Shown here: one piece after another, positions 18,161 through 27,181 of the stretch
Position numbering within the stretch: position 1 is the stretch's first letter
Layout: every line of letters begins with the position of its first letter
Origin: an uncultured Mollicutes bacterium
GTDB lineage: Bacteria; Bacillota_I; Bacilli_A; Acholeplasmatales; Anaeroplasmataceae
DNA length: 60,984 nt
Assembly: GCA_900540175.1 (NCBI GenBank)
Contig: UQFG01000009.1
Span: forward strand, 1 to 60,984
Reading direction: 5' to 3'
Translations under genes and position numbers: made by a program
Notes under the pieces: generated by a model
Told to the model about the DNA's origin: nothing
The model's database searches: none
The model's input: the letters and a program-made list of their open reading frames with translations, nothing else

Positions 18161-19695
18161 TGGAAATCACCTTCATTCTTAACCGCGTTGGACCGACTGT
18201 AGAAAATCAGCGAGAAGCCGGCAACAATGATGAAGACAAAAATACCGATAACCGAAGCCACACCGTAATCTTTGGATACCTGTGTCATCGCGATCTTATA
18301 CAACCACGTAATCAAAAGGTCGGTTTCACCGGCACCGTAAATATTGGTTTTAATCAACACCCCATTGACATTGGTAAACATCGGATTACCGCCCGAAAGC
18401 AGGTAAATGACGTTAAAGTTGTTGATATTGCCGACAAATGTGGAAATCAAATACGGACCTGTTACAAACAACATATACGGCAACGTGATCTTCATATACA
18501 TTTTAATCGGACTGGCTCCGTCGATTCGCGCCGACTCATACAAATCTTGCGGAATATTCATCAGAAGTCCCGAACACATCAGCATCGTATACGGAATACC
18601 GATCCACATATTGACGACGATAATCGTGATTTTGGCAATCAGACCGTCTTCCAAAAATTTAATATTTTCACTGATCAGTCCGAGTTGTCTTAAAATAAAG
18701 TTGAATGCGCCGGAATCGGTGCTTAAAAATTTCGATAAGAACAACAAAGAAATGAACTGCGGAACGGCGATCGTCGTAATTAAAACCGTCCGCCAAAGTT
18801 TTTTCAGTCGAATTCCTTTTTTATTGATAATTAACGCAACGATCATGCCTAAAAAGTAGTTGGTAAACGTTGCGAAAAAAGCCCAAATCAAAGTCCACAG
18901 TAAAATTTGACCGAAAACATACGTAAACTCAAAACCGCCACCGGTCATACCGAACAGTTTTTTGAAATTATACATTCCGACCCAGTCAAACAATTCTTTC
19001 GGACTTTGATAATCGCTTGAATAATTGGTAAACGCAACGATAATACTAAAAACAAGCGGGATAATCGTAAACATAACCAAACCGAACGTCGGGAAAGCAA
19101 GCAATACCTTATGGTAATTTTTTCCCGTCAAATCCCGGATTGTATCTCGGTCCGTTACTTTTTTACCGATGGCATTCAAATTTTGCAGGTTGGCGCTGTC
19201 GCTGATCTGCGAACACCACAAAACAAAATAAACGACCATCAATATAATGGCAATAATCGAATTAAGTAAAATCAAAAAACTGTCATCATTAAACGACGAC
19301 ACTTCGATTCCCAAAACCGGATGAGTATAGGTAGCCTGAGCTACATACCCAAACGTTCCCAACTTGGCCAATGACGGCGCACCGATGGAAACGATGTAAT
19401 AGATAAAGAAAATTTCATAAATCAAAACCAAAAAACCACGCAAATACGATTTTCTGGTAATTTGGCCAAACCCCATTATCAAGTACGATAAGCGGGTTTT
19501 CCAATCTCCGTCCACAAAAATATTGTATATACCTACCAGTAATCCTGCAATTTTTCTATAAATTCTAACGAAAAAATTCGGTATTTTCTTCGTGAAAAAA
19601 ACACCAAACCAATGAGGGATCGCCGCAAAAAAAGCGATAAATTTATAGAAAACTCTCTTATACCCCGGGAGTGCAAGATATTCAATCGTTGTCAT
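18157..19695 (-). CDS. malF: Maltodextrin ABC transporter permease MalF
   Basis: 512 residues, at the long end for MalF, because of an N-terminal part with extra membrane segments (about 90-180) before the core. The EAA loop reads ESARIDGASPIKMYMKITLP (about 395-415). An N-terminal amphipathic region (residues 1-65) precedes the first transmembrane helix. Start with GAGGTGATTTT just upstream, behind a hairpin that separates it from malE. Confidence 0.93.
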   Translation of the reverse strand: MTTIEYLALPGYKRVFYKFIAFFAAIPHWFGVFFTKKIPNFFVRIYRKIAGLLVGIYNIFVDGDWKTRLSYLIMGFGQITRKSYLRGFLVLIYEIFFIYYIVSIGAPSLAKLGTFGYVAQATYTHPVLGIEVSSFNDDSFLILLNSIIAIILMVVYFVLWCSQISDSANLQNLNAIGKKVTDRDTIRDLTGKNYHKVLLAFPTFGLVMFTIIPLVFSIIVAFTNYSSDYQSPKELFDWVGMYNFKKLFGMTGGGFEFTYVFGQILLWTLIWAFFATFTNYFLGMIVALIINKKGIRLKKLWRTVLITTIAVPQFISLLFLSKFLSTDSGAFNFILRQLGLISENIKFLEDGLIAKITIIVVNMWIGIPYTMLMCSGLLMNIPQDLYESARIDGASPIKMYMKITLPYMLFVTGPYLISTFVGNINNFNVIYLLSGGNPMFTNVNGVLIKTNIYGAGETDLLITWLYKIAMTQVSKDYGVASVIGIFVFIIVAGFSLIFYSRSNAVKNEGDFQ

Positions 19696-19715
19696 AAAAT
19701 CACCTCTTTTTTTAA

Positions 19716-19752
19716 AATATATGGTACAGGCTCTCCTCCTGTACCATATATT
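19716..19752 (-). terminator. Intercistronic hairpin between malE and malF
   Basis: Perfect 15-base stem AATATATGGTACAGG / CCTGTACCATATATT with a seven-base loop, followed by only a short T-run. Such partial terminators or mRNA-stabilising hairpins commonly keep the binding protein in excess over the permeases; this role is inference. Confidence 0.8.
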
Positions 19753-19764
19753 ATTTTAACCTTC

Positions 19765-20991
19765 CTAGCTCGATGCTTTTACAGTATCATTGAATGATTT
19801 ACAAGCCGTAGCCAAATCTGCTTTGGTAATCGAACCATCGATCATACCGTTGATCAAGGTACCAGGTGCTGTCCAGAAATTGCCGGGTACAGCATCTTGC
19901 GGATGAGCGAATTCCAATTGAGCCGCTAAAACAACTTGATTTTCATCGGCTTTTACAGTCGCACTGTTCGCTACATTCTTATTACAAGGTCCGATACCGT
20001 TTTTCGTAAAACGTTCTAATTGACATTCTTCATTGGATAAGAATTTAGCCAATTCATGAGCGGCAACCAAACGATCGGTATCCATTTGAGAACGTTGCGG
20101 ATTGACACCGAATAATTTACCACCTACGAAAGCACCCAAATTCTTCGTTTCTCCGTCAACGGTTACCGTCGGCATTACCGCACAACCATAATTAGAACCA
20201 AGTGCCGTTTTATAAGAAGCGATATCCCATGTACCGGCAATACAAGCAACGAAACCGGAATCTGCAGTCGGCGCAACCGTATCTTTTGACCAAGCCGGAT
20301 GTTTTACGATATCGTAAATCGCACTGGCTGCTTTTTGACCTTTTTCACCGTCGAAATCAGCTGTAACACTGGTAACCGCACCGTCGGAATTGTACGTTAC
20401 TTCGTAATCCGCACCGAACGTAAACATAGCGGCACCACCCCAGAATGCTTCCGGTAAGTTATATCCTACTTTCGCACCGATGGATTGCGCTTTATCCAAA
20501 AGACCCTGCATGGTTTTAACATCATCGGCCGTCAATCTGGATTTATCGTATTGAACGTAATACGTATTGTCGCCTGTCCAAGGATAGCCGTAGTAATCGC
20601 CGGCAAACTTAGCCATTGTCTGACCGAAACTATTGGTTTCGCTCGTAATATAAGAAGCATTTGCTCCTGTGATCTTAGCCAACGCACCTTTTCCGTATAA
20701 AACACCGATTTTATCCGATGCGAATTCGTATACATCCGGACCGGTTGTCCAGTCTGTGATTTCAGAATCCACTTTATCCGGACCGTGTTCTACGTATTCA
20801 ATAACGTATTCGTTGGTGTCTCCTGCTTCCTTTCTGGCTTCTTTGAATTTTTCAAATAAGCTTTCGTTAAATTCTCTGTCCGAACCGGTACCGGAATAAA
20901 CCAAGTGAATGGCATTTCCTTTCTTGTCCGTACAAGCGGCCATTCCCAACGCCAATGCGCCGATGGCCCCTAAAGCAAATAGTTTTTTCAT
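19765..20991 (-). CDS. malE: Maltodextrin-binding lipoprotein MalE
   Basis: 408 residues, family-1 extracellular solute-binding protein. The signal peptide MKKLFALGAIGALALGMAAC ends in lipobox Cys20, anchoring it to the outer face of the membrane. The segment DVYEFASDKIGVLYGKGALA and YYGYPWTGDNTYYVQ match the two-lobed fold with aromatic sugar-stacking residues. First gene of the seven-gene operon, with TTAGGAGG before the start and a roughly 215-base leader. Confidence 0.93.
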   Translation of the reverse strand: MKKLFALGAIGALALGMAACTDKKGNAIHLVYSGTGSDREFNESLFEKFKEARKEAGDTNEYVIEYVEHGPDKVDSEITDWTTGPDVYEFASDKIGVLYGKGALAKITGANASYITSETNSFGQTMAKFAGDYYGYPWTGDNTYYVQYDKSRLTADDVKTMQGLLDKAQSIGAKVGYNLPEAFWGGAAMFTFGADYEVTYNSDGAVTSVTADFDGEKGQKAASAIYDIVKHPAWSKDTVAPTADSGFVACIAGTWDIASYKTALGSNYGCAVMPTVTVDGETKNLGAFVGGKLFGVNPQRSQMDTDRLVAAHELAKFLSNEECQLERFTKNGIGPCNKNVANSATVKADENQVVLAAQLEFAHPQDAVPGNFWTAPGTLINGMIDGSITKADLATACKSFNDTVKASS

Positions 20992-21146
20992 TCTTCTTCC
21001 TCCTAATTTTTTATTTGCTTTATTCCTATTCTCCTTAAGAATAGATGTTTAGAAGCGTTCCTTTTAAAACTTTTCATCTTCTTTTAGAAAAGTCATATCG
21101 CTTTACTTCTTCATTTTCGCAAAATCCAAATGAAACAATTGTCGAA

Positions 21147-21160
21147 TAAAAGCGCTTACT
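21147..21160 (-). promoter_or_regulatory. LacI/CcpA-type operator in the malE leader
   Basis: Minus-strand GTAAGCGCTTTTAT, similar to sites at 22050, 25982 and 57717. It lies about 50 bases downstream of the expected malE transcription start, a position suited to roadblock repression. Confidence 0.55.
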
Positions 21161-21215
21161 TCCATAAAAATAATCTTATTCAGTTTTTAAAATGAACTCT
21201 TCCTTGTTTGAATAT

Positions 21216-21244
21216 ATTATACTATAATTTACAAAATCTTACAA
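21216..21244 (-). promoter_or_regulatory. Main promoter of the malEFG operon
   Basis: TTGTAA (21239-21244), 17-base spacer, TATAAT (21216-21221) on the minus strand. The interval 20992-21341 holds this promoter, the operator and a 215-base leader with small hairpins such as CTATTCT...AGAATAG near 21030-21048; no gene is seen in it. Confidence 0.75.
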
Positions 21245-21312
21245 TATTTTTGCAAAGAAATAAGCCGAATTGCAAATCAGATGATTTTTATAACGATAGT
21301 ATAATCATTCTT

Positions 21313-21331
21313 TTCAATTTTTAAAATTGAA
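21313..21331 (-). terminator. Weak terminator after the HAD gene
   Basis: AT-only nine-base stem TTCAATTTT / AAAATTGAA just beyond the HAD hydrolase stop. Weak because it has one G-C pair per arm. Confidence 0.4.
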
Positions 21332-21341
21332 TTTATATTAA

Positions 21342-22034
21342 TCAGAATCCAAACGGTTCTGAATTAATAACAATTTGTTTATATATTGCTTTTGCCTGAA
21401 AATTTTTCATCGTTGAATGTTGATCGCAAGGCGGTGTTAAATTCGATTCGATAAAAATACTGTTCAACCCTAATAAATGAGCCGGTTTGACATCGCATTC
21501 ATAATCGTTTCCGATCATCCATATTTCCTGATCGTTTAAACCGAATGTTTGAAGAGCTTGTTCGTAATAGTTCTTATTGGGCTTTTTTATACCATAGTCC
21601 GATGAAAGCGCGATACCGTTAAAAAAACGTTTGATTTTCAGTTTTTCCAACTCCGGCATCGTAAAAGATGCTTGCGCATTGGATAACACGTAAAGCGCGA
21701 TGCCTTGTTTTTTAAGTTTTTTCAGCAACTTCAAAACACCCGGATATAGTCGAATATAACTCGTCGAAAGCCTGCGGAACAGCCAGCAAACTTTGCTTGC
21801 CTGTTTTTCATCGATGTCAAACAACGCCTGAAAAACCGGAAGGACATCGATCTCTTCTTTTTCTTCTTCCGCCAAACGGCAATATTTTTGATATATCTGT
21901 TTTAAATCGGTGGGATCATACGCTTTGATACGGCACATTTTTTTGGCAAAGCGTTGCCAGAACCGATTGCTTTCTTCATCGGTATGAATGTCGATCAACG
22001 TGCCGTATAAATCCCATAAGACCGCTTTTTCCAC
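21342..22034 (-). CDS. HAD superfamily hydrolase
   Basis: 230 residues with the class IA HAD layout: nucleophile motif WDLYGTL (Asp8) with Tyr instead of the second Asp, a helical cap (about 15-85), motif II VLSNAQ (near 117), Lys in GIKKPN (near 148) and the acidic motif IGNDYECDVKPA (near 174). The DxYGT variant suggests a dehalogenase-type or general phosphatase; specificity unknown. GTG start with GGGAGATG upstream. It follows glgP after 84 bases that contain a hairpin and an operator, so it may be co-controlled with sugar genes. Confidence 0.85.
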   Translation of the reverse strand: MEKAVLWDLYGTLIDIHTDEESNRFWQRFAKKMCRIKAYDPTDLKQIYQKYCRLAEEEKEEIDVLPVFQALFDIDEKQASKVCWLFRRLSTSYIRLYPGVLKLLKKLKKQGIALYVLSNAQASFTMPELEKLKIKRFFNGIALSSDYGIKKPNKNYYEQALQTFGLNDQEIWMIGNDYECDVKPAHLLGLNSIFIESNLTPPCDQHSTMKNFQAKAIYKQIVINSEPFGF

Positions 22035-22049
22035 CGTTTCATCTCCCTT

Positions 22050-22064
22050 ATAAAACGCTTACAC
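22050..22064 (-). promoter_or_regulatory. LacI/CcpA-type operator before the HAD gene
   Basis: Minus-strand GTGTAAGCGTTTTAT, the closest match in the window to a cre-like box, between the hairpin after glgP and the GTG start of the HAD hydrolase. Confidence 0.6.
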
Positions 22065-22077
22065 AAAACAGGAAAGG

Positions 22078-22106
22078 CTATTCCCCACACCGTGTGCAGG
22101 GAATAG
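22078..22106 (-). terminator. Hairpin after glgP
   Basis: Eight-base stem CTATTCCC / GGGAATAG with an inner CACAC-GTGTG pair, 11 bases past the glgP stop. The following T-run is interrupted, so readthrough into the HAD gene is possible. Confidence 0.6.
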
Positions 22107-22117
22107 TCAAGGAAAGA

Positions 22118-24400
22118 TTACTTCAAATGCCAAACCAAGGCATTGTAATCCAAAACAGAGCGATCGGATGAAAACTTCCCGCTTGCTTGCATATTGGCAA
22201 CACATTTTCGATAATACATCGACGTGTCGTATTCGGCATTGGCTTTCAGTTTCGTTTCGATATACGACTTGAAATCCGCTAAAACCAAATAGTAGTCCGT
22301 CTGCAGCAAATGTTGGTAAATCGCCTGAAACATACCGCTGCCGTCATCGGAAAGCGTACCGTCTATCAAACTCTCAACCACTTTTTTCAGTTTCGGTTGT
22401 TCGTCCAAAACAGCACTCGGAACGTAATGTTGTTTTACTTGCTCCACTTCTTCGACCGTCAATCCGAAAATATAGTTGTTTTCAATACCGGCTTCTTCGG
22501 TAATTTCCACATTCGCGCCATCCAGTGTCCCGATGGTCGGCGTGCCGTTAATCATGAATTTCATATTTCCCGTACCGGACGCTTCCATACCTGCCATGGA
22601 AATCTGTTCGGATAAATCCGCCGCACAAACCAGTTTTTCGGCATAACTGACATTGTAATTGGAAACAAACACGACCCTCAACTTGTCGCCAACAAGCGGA
22701 TCGCCGTTGACTTTATGAGCGATCGTATTGATCAGTTTGATAATCGCTTTGGCCATATAGTATCCCGGGGCACTCTTGGCTCCGAAAATAAAGGCCGTCG
22801 GTTTAAAATCCGGTAAGTTTCCGCTCTTGATCTCATTGTATAAATACAATATTCCAAGTGCATTGAGCAACTGTCTTTTATATTCATGGAGTCGTTTGAT
22901 CTGAATGTCATACAAAAACTCCGTCGGTAAGAAAATCCCTTCTTGCTTTAAAATCGTTTCCTGCAGACGTTTTTTATTTTCCAATCTGATTTGCCTGAAA
23001 CGCTTTAAAAAGACAGGATCGTCCACATAAGGTTTCATCAAATGAAGTTGCGATAGATCTTTGATCCAACCGTTTCCGATCCGATTGGTGATTTCTAAAG
23101 CCAACAACGGATTATTTAAGGCGAGCCAACGTCTCGGTGTCACACCGTTGGTGACATTCACAAACTTTTCCGGACAGATCGCATACCAATCTTTGAACGT
23201 TTCTTCTTTTAAAATGTTGGTATGAATTTGAGCCACCCCGTTGACATGACGGCATACGGCGATTGCCAAATCCGCCATATGGACCAAATTATCTTTGATA
23301 ATAGCAACCGAAAACTCGTTTTGTTCCAAGTGATGTTGCAGTTGCTCGATTTGTTCGTACACATCCGGAATCAATTCTTTCAACTGAGCCACCGGCCATT
23401 TTTCAAGCGCTTCGGCTAAAATGGTATGGTTGGTAAAATTAAAAGAACGATGACAAATTTCAAAGGCTTCTTCAAACGAAAGTCCTTCTTGTTTCAAAAG
23501 CCGCATCAATTCGGGAATGGCCAACGTGGGGTGTGTATCGTTTAATTGGAAAATGAAATAATCCGGAAACGTATCCCACGGCAAGCCTTTTTGCCTAAAC
23601 TTTTTCATAACATCCTGAATGGACGCGCTGACCATAAAATATTCTTGCCGAAGCCGTAAGGTTTTCCCTTTTTGTGTATTATCGTTCGGATAGAGGACCG
23701 CCGTAATCTCGGTTGCCTTATAATTGTTAAGGGCTGTCAACTGGCCTTCCATTTGATCGAAAAGCGCAAAATCAAACGACTCAATCGGCTCGCTTTGCCA
23801 TAATCTTAACGTATTGACGGTCTTACTGTCATAACCGATCACCGGCATATCGTAAGGAACCGCCCGTACATCCATATCGGCAAAATGAACGATTTGCGCA
23901 TCTTCCAAAACCCGTCTGCTAAACGGATCGCCCCATTTGAGCCAATCATCGGCTTCTTCATTTTGAAAGCCGTTGACAAAGGTTTGTTTGAATAGACCGA
24001 ACCGATACCGCAACCCGTACCCATCTAACGGCAACCCACTCGTCGCCGCCGACTCTAAGAAACAAGCTGCCAACCGACCCAGTCCGCCGTTTCCGAGTGC
24101 CGCATCTTCGATTTCTTCAAACACATTGATATCCACATCAAACGAAGCCAAAGCCTCTTTGACTTGCTGCATCAAATTCAAATTCAACAAATTCGCATAA
24201 ATCAACCGACCGATTAAAAATTCGGCCGATAAATAACCGCACCGCTTTTGATCGGCGTTTTTTGTTTTTTGCCAATCTTCTTCCACATGAAGCAGAATCG
24301 CTTTGGCCGTCGCATCGTATAATTGCCGAACGGAGGCTTCTTTTACCTCTTTCCCGCAAGAAGCTTTCAGCAACAGCGCAATTTCCTTTGCTAATTCCAA
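22118..24400 (-). CDS. glgP: Glycogen/maltodextrin phosphorylase
   Basis: Phosphorolytic release of glucose-1-phosphate from alpha-1,4-glucans, PLP-dependent. 760 residues, of the shorter bacterial MalP/GlgP type. Seen: the GNGGLGRLAACFLES substrate block (about 103-117), VTNGVTPRRW (about 420-430) and the PLP-lysine block MEASGTGNMKFMINGT (about 600-615). It starts with TTG at 24400, with the AGGAGG ribosome site lying inside the last codons of malQ, so the two are coupled. Confidence 0.95.
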   Translation of the reverse strand: MELAKEIALLLKASCGKEVKEASVRQLYDATAKAILLHVEEDWQKTKNADQKRCGYLSAEFLIGRLIYANLLNLNLMQQVKEALASFDVDINVFEEIEDAALGNGGLGRLAACFLESAATSGLPLDGYGLRYRFGLFKQTFVNGFQNEEADDWLKWGDPFSRRVLEDAQIVHFADMDVRAVPYDMPVIGYDSKTVNTLRLWQSEPIESFDFALFDQMEGQLTALNNYKATEITAVLYPNDNTQKGKTLRLRQEYFMVSASIQDVMKKFRQKGLPWDTFPDYFIFQLNDTHPTLAIPELMRLLKQEGLSFEEAFEICHRSFNFTNHTILAEALEKWPVAQLKELIPDVYEQIEQLQHHLEQNEFSVAIIKDNLVHMADLAIAVCRHVNGVAQIHTNILKEETFKDWYAICPEKFVNVTNGVTPRRWLALNNPLLALEITNRIGNGWIKDLSQLHLMKPYVDDPVFLKRFRQIRLENKKRLQETILKQEGIFLPTEFLYDIQIKRLHEYKRQLLNALGILYLYNEIKSGNLPDFKPTAFIFGAKSAPGYYMAKAIIKLINTIAHKVNGDPLVGDKLRVVFVSNYNVSYAEKLVCAADLSEQISMAGMEASGTGNMKFMINGTPTIGTLDGANVEITEEAGIENNYIFGLTVEEVEQVKQHYVPSAVLDEQPKLKKVVESLIDGTLSDDGSGMFQAIYQHLLQTDYYLVLADFKSYIETKLKANAEYDTSMYYRKCVANMQASGKFSSDRSVLDYNALVWHLK

Positions 24401-24403
24401 GGT

Positions 24404-25906
24404 TCAATCCCTCCTATATTTTTCAACATATCGACGAATCCGATCCGCCAAACGTCTGGACAACTGACGCTTTAAAACGCGGTAACTCCAGTTGTTCACG
24501 GAAACCGTCGACGGAAAATTCATTCTGGATGTGCCGTCTTGCGCCAATAAATCCTGCATCGGAATGATACAATAATCGGCTTTGGACGCAAATGCCAATT
24601 CCACGACCGTCTGCGTAATCATTCGATAACTGTACAAACGCGGCCGCACACCCGCCAAACGGCATTCTTCTTTTAATTGTTCCAAAAAGATTTTCAAAGC
24701 CGAAGGCGAAAGATCGAAAATAAACTGATACAACGGCAAATTGTCATGCGTTCCCGTATATACCACGAAATTCGTTCCGTAATTCGATGGTAAATGTTCG
24801 TTTTCTTTCGATCCGTCCAGCGCAAACTGTAAAATCTTCATTCCCGGATACGTCGTTTTTCGCATCAATTCCCGAACGCCCGCATCGATGAAACCCAAAT
24901 CTTCGGCAACGATTTTCAACTCCGTTTTATCTTTGAAAAAATCGAATTTCGGTCCATCCAGCCAGCGACCGTTGCGCGCGGTCGTATCCTCAGCCGGAAT
25001 CGCATAAAACCGATCGAATCCGCGAAAGTGATCGATCCGTAAAATATCAAACAGTTCAAACGCTCTAGACAATCGGTCCTGCCACCAAGCGTAACGGTCT
25101 TTTTTCATGTAATCCCAATCGTAAATCGGATTGCCCCACAACTGTCCGTCTTCCGTAAACGCATCGGGCGGACAACCGGCCACCAATTTTTTACGGTGAT
25201 CGGCACTTAAGACAAACAACTCGGGATGTTTCCATACCTCGACACTGTCATAAGCGACATACAAAGGCATATCCCCCATGATTTCGATCTGTTTGATTTT
25301 GGCATATTGATGCAACGCATTCCATTGGTTTAAAAATTCAAATTGGGTCCAAAGCCAAAACAAATAGTCTTCACGATGTAAACTTACCACTTCTTCTTCC
25401 GTTTTTAAAGAATAGTTTCGGTAAGGTTCCTGCCAGCATTCCCAAGCCTGATAGTCATGCATGGCTTTCAGTGTCATAAAGACCGCGAAATCATGATATT
25501 TTTTCGAAGCGACAAAATCTAAAAAGGCTTGATCGGTTGCATCAAACCGTAAAAAAGCTTTCCGCAAAACCGGTACTTTATTTATAAACAGCAAATGGTA
25601 ATCCACCCGATTGTCTTTTTTGGCAAAAGGGATATTCTGGTATTCTTTTTTTTGAAGCAGCCCTTTTTCCCTCAAAATATCCAAATCGATCAAATAGTAA
25701 TTGAGGGCTGTGGAGGATACCGATTGATACGGTGAATCTCCGTAATTCGTCGGTACCAAAGGAAGCACTTGCCAAAGATGCAAGTTGGCACTGTAAAGCC
25801 AATCGACAAAATCAAAGGCGGCTTTCCCTAATGTTCCCACACCGTAAGCAGAGGGAAGACTGGTAATATGAAGTAAAACACCGGCTTGTCTTTTACAAAA
25901 ACCCAT
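24404..25906 (-). CDS. malQ: 4-alpha-glucanotransferase (amylomaltase)
   Basis: GH77 enzyme that transfers maltosyl units between maltodextrins, making substrates for GlgP. 500 residues. Visible: GVLLHITSLPSAYGVGTLG at the N-terminus, GDMPLYVAYDSVEVW, nucleophile region LRIDHFRGFDRF (about 293-304), acid Glu in KIVAEDLGFI (about 340) and GTHDN (about 391). First gene of malQ-glgP(-HAD), driven from the promoter at 25960-25987 whose -35 is covered by an operator. Confidence 0.95.
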   Translation of the reverse strand: MGFCKRQAGVLLHITSLPSAYGVGTLGKAAFDFVDWLYSANLHLWQVLPLVPTNYGDSPYQSVSSTALNYYLIDLDILREKGLLQKKEYQNIPFAKKDNRVDYHLLFINKVPVLRKAFLRFDATDQAFLDFVASKKYHDFAVFMTLKAMHDYQAWECWQEPYRNYSLKTEEEVVSLHREDYLFWLWTQFEFLNQWNALHQYAKIKQIEIMGDMPLYVAYDSVEVWKHPELFVLSADHRKKLVAGCPPDAFTEDGQLWGNPIYDWDYMKKDRYAWWQDRLSRAFELFDILRIDHFRGFDRFYAIPAEDTTARNGRWLDGPKFDFFKDKTELKIVAEDLGFIDAGVRELMRKTTYPGMKILQFALDGSKENEHLPSNYGTNFVVYTGTHDNLPLYQFIFDLSPSALKIFLEQLKEECRLAGVRPRLYSYRMITQTVVELAFASKADYCIIPMQDLLAQDGTSRMNFPSTVSVNNWSYRVLKRQLSRRLADRIRRYVEKYRRD

Positions 25907-25959
25907 AACTATTCTCCTAACAATCTATATTCATCTATTATCGTTACTATCCATTTGTC

Positions 25960-25987
25960 ATTGTATCATGATTTTGATCCATTGCAA
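25960..25987 (-). promoter_or_regulatory. malQ promoter
   Basis: TTGCAA (25982-25987), 16-base spacer, TACAAT (25960-25965) on the minus strand, preceded by TGA. The -35 is part of the operator at 25982-25997. Confidence 0.7.
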
Positions 25988-25997
25988 GCGTTTTTAT
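25982..25997. promoter_or_regulatory. LacI/CcpA-type operator over the malQ -35
   Basis: TTGCAAGCGTTTTTAT, overlapping the -35 box of malQ. Same core (AAGCGTTTT) as the sites before the HAD gene and malE; binding by the adjacent LacI-family protein is the simplest reading. Confidence 0.6.
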
Positions 25998-26067
25998 TTG
26001 ATTTGACCGAAACTTTCAAAACAAAGAATTTATTTTCGAAAAATTTTCGAAAACAAAGCGAAAAATA

Positions 26068-26096
26068 TTGTTTTCAACGCTTAAAAACGGTACAAT
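26068..26096 (+). promoter_or_regulatory. Promoter of the LacI-type regulator with operator in the spacer
   Basis: TTGTTT (26068-26073), 17-base spacer, TACAAT (26091-26096). The spacer holds TTTTCAACGCTTAAAAA (26071-26087), whose reverse complement contains AAGCGTT, suggesting autoregulation. Confidence 0.6.
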
Positions 26097-26118
26097 AACC
26101 TTGTGAGGTACCCTAACT

Positions 26119-27117
26119 ATGAAAATCAAAGACATTGCTCAAGCCCTTCATTTATCGGTTTCGACCGTTTCGAAAGCCTTAAACGGCGCCTTCGATGTAT
26201 CCAAAGAAACCAAAGAAATGGTTTTAGCCTATGCCAAAGAGCACGGCTACAAATTCAAAGACGAACGTCTGACCGTCAAATCCATGCGCAGACTGTGTGT
26301 TTTATACGACAATATCGAACCGACTTCCCAATCCAGTATCATTTTTCCACTGGCCATCGCCTTTTCCAAATATGCCAATGAAATGAACTTTGAGGTTATT
26401 CCCGCATCCATCGATGTCATTCATACGTCTTATGATGCGTTTATGAAAGAAAATAATTTCGATGGGGCATTTATTGCCGGTCTTAATTATCAAAGTCCGC
26501 TTTTAGAAGAACTGAAGCAGACAAAATTTCCGACCGTCCTTTACGATCACGTCTTAGAAGGAAACAAAATCGCAACCATCAACAACGAAAACATCAATAC
26601 CATTTCCAAACTCGTCTGTCTTTTGCACGAACAAGGCCATCGAAATATCGGATTTATCCACGGAGATAAAAATTCGTTTGTCAGCAACGAACGCTTTGCC
26701 GGATACATCATCGGCCAAATGATGAACGAATTGAACTATTGTCCCCGTTACGTTTATTTCGGAGAATTCAACGAACAATCCGGTTTTAAAGCCGCTTCCT
26801 ACTTCGCTCAAACGGATGTGACGGCCATTATTTGTTCGGCTGATATCATTGCTGTGGGACTGATCAAAGGATTGGAAAAAGAACACCTCTTTGTCCCGCA
26901 GGACATTTCCGTTACCGGCTATGACGATTTGGATATTGCCACCTATTTAAAACCCAGTTTGACGACCGTTCGTCAAGATATCGATTTGATCGGTGAAAAA
27001 GCCTTATCTTTACTGCTTTCGATGATGATGAACCGTTCTTCACAGCGTTTGGTCATCAACGGTGAAATCATCCAAAGAGAATCCACAGGACCGGCAAAAG
27101 AAAGACAATCCGATTAA
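26119..27117 (+). CDS. LacI-family transcriptional regulator, MalR-like
   Basis: 332 residues. N-terminal HTH reads MKIKDIAQALHLSVSTVSKA followed by the hinge helix region; residues 60-330 form a periplasmic-binding-protein-like effector domain with the typical ends SVTGYDDLDIATYLKPSLTT. Divergent from malQ and close to malEFG, so it most likely controls both, with a maltodextrin or maltose inducer. Member of the same family as CcpA, but it lacks evident CcpA-specific context. TGAGG precedes the start. Confidence 0.92.
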   Translation: MKIKDIAQALHLSVSTVSKALNGAFDVSKETKEMVLAYAKEHGYKFKDERLTVKSMRRLCVLYDNIEPTSQSSIIFPLAIAFSKYANEMNFEVIPASIDVIHTSYDAFMKENNFDGAFIAGLNYQSPLLEELKQTKFPTVLYDHVLEGNKIATINNENINTISKLVCLLHEQGHRNIGFIHGDKNSFVSNERFAGYIIGQMMNELNYCPRYVYFGEFNEQSGFKAASYFAQTDVTAIICSADIIAVGLIKGLEKEHLFVPQDISVTGYDDLDIATYLKPSLTTVRQDIDLIGEKALSLLLSMMMNRSSQRLVINGEIIQRESTGPAKERQSD

Positions 27118-27127
27118 TCCGAAGATA

Positions 27128-27163
27128 AAAAAACATCATCAACTTCCGTCCATGATGTTTTTT
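27128..27163. terminator. Bidirectional terminator between lacI-type gene and GH13 gene
   Basis: Stem AAAAAACATCAT / ATGATGTTTTTT with a 12-base loop, between convergent genes. Confidence 0.88.
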
Positions 27164-27181
27164 CTTTTACCCGTTAAAACA

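Noticed and set aside
18154..18693. 179-residue plus-strand ORF
   Set aside because: Antisense to malF and rich in His, Arg and Asn, as expected from a shadow frame.
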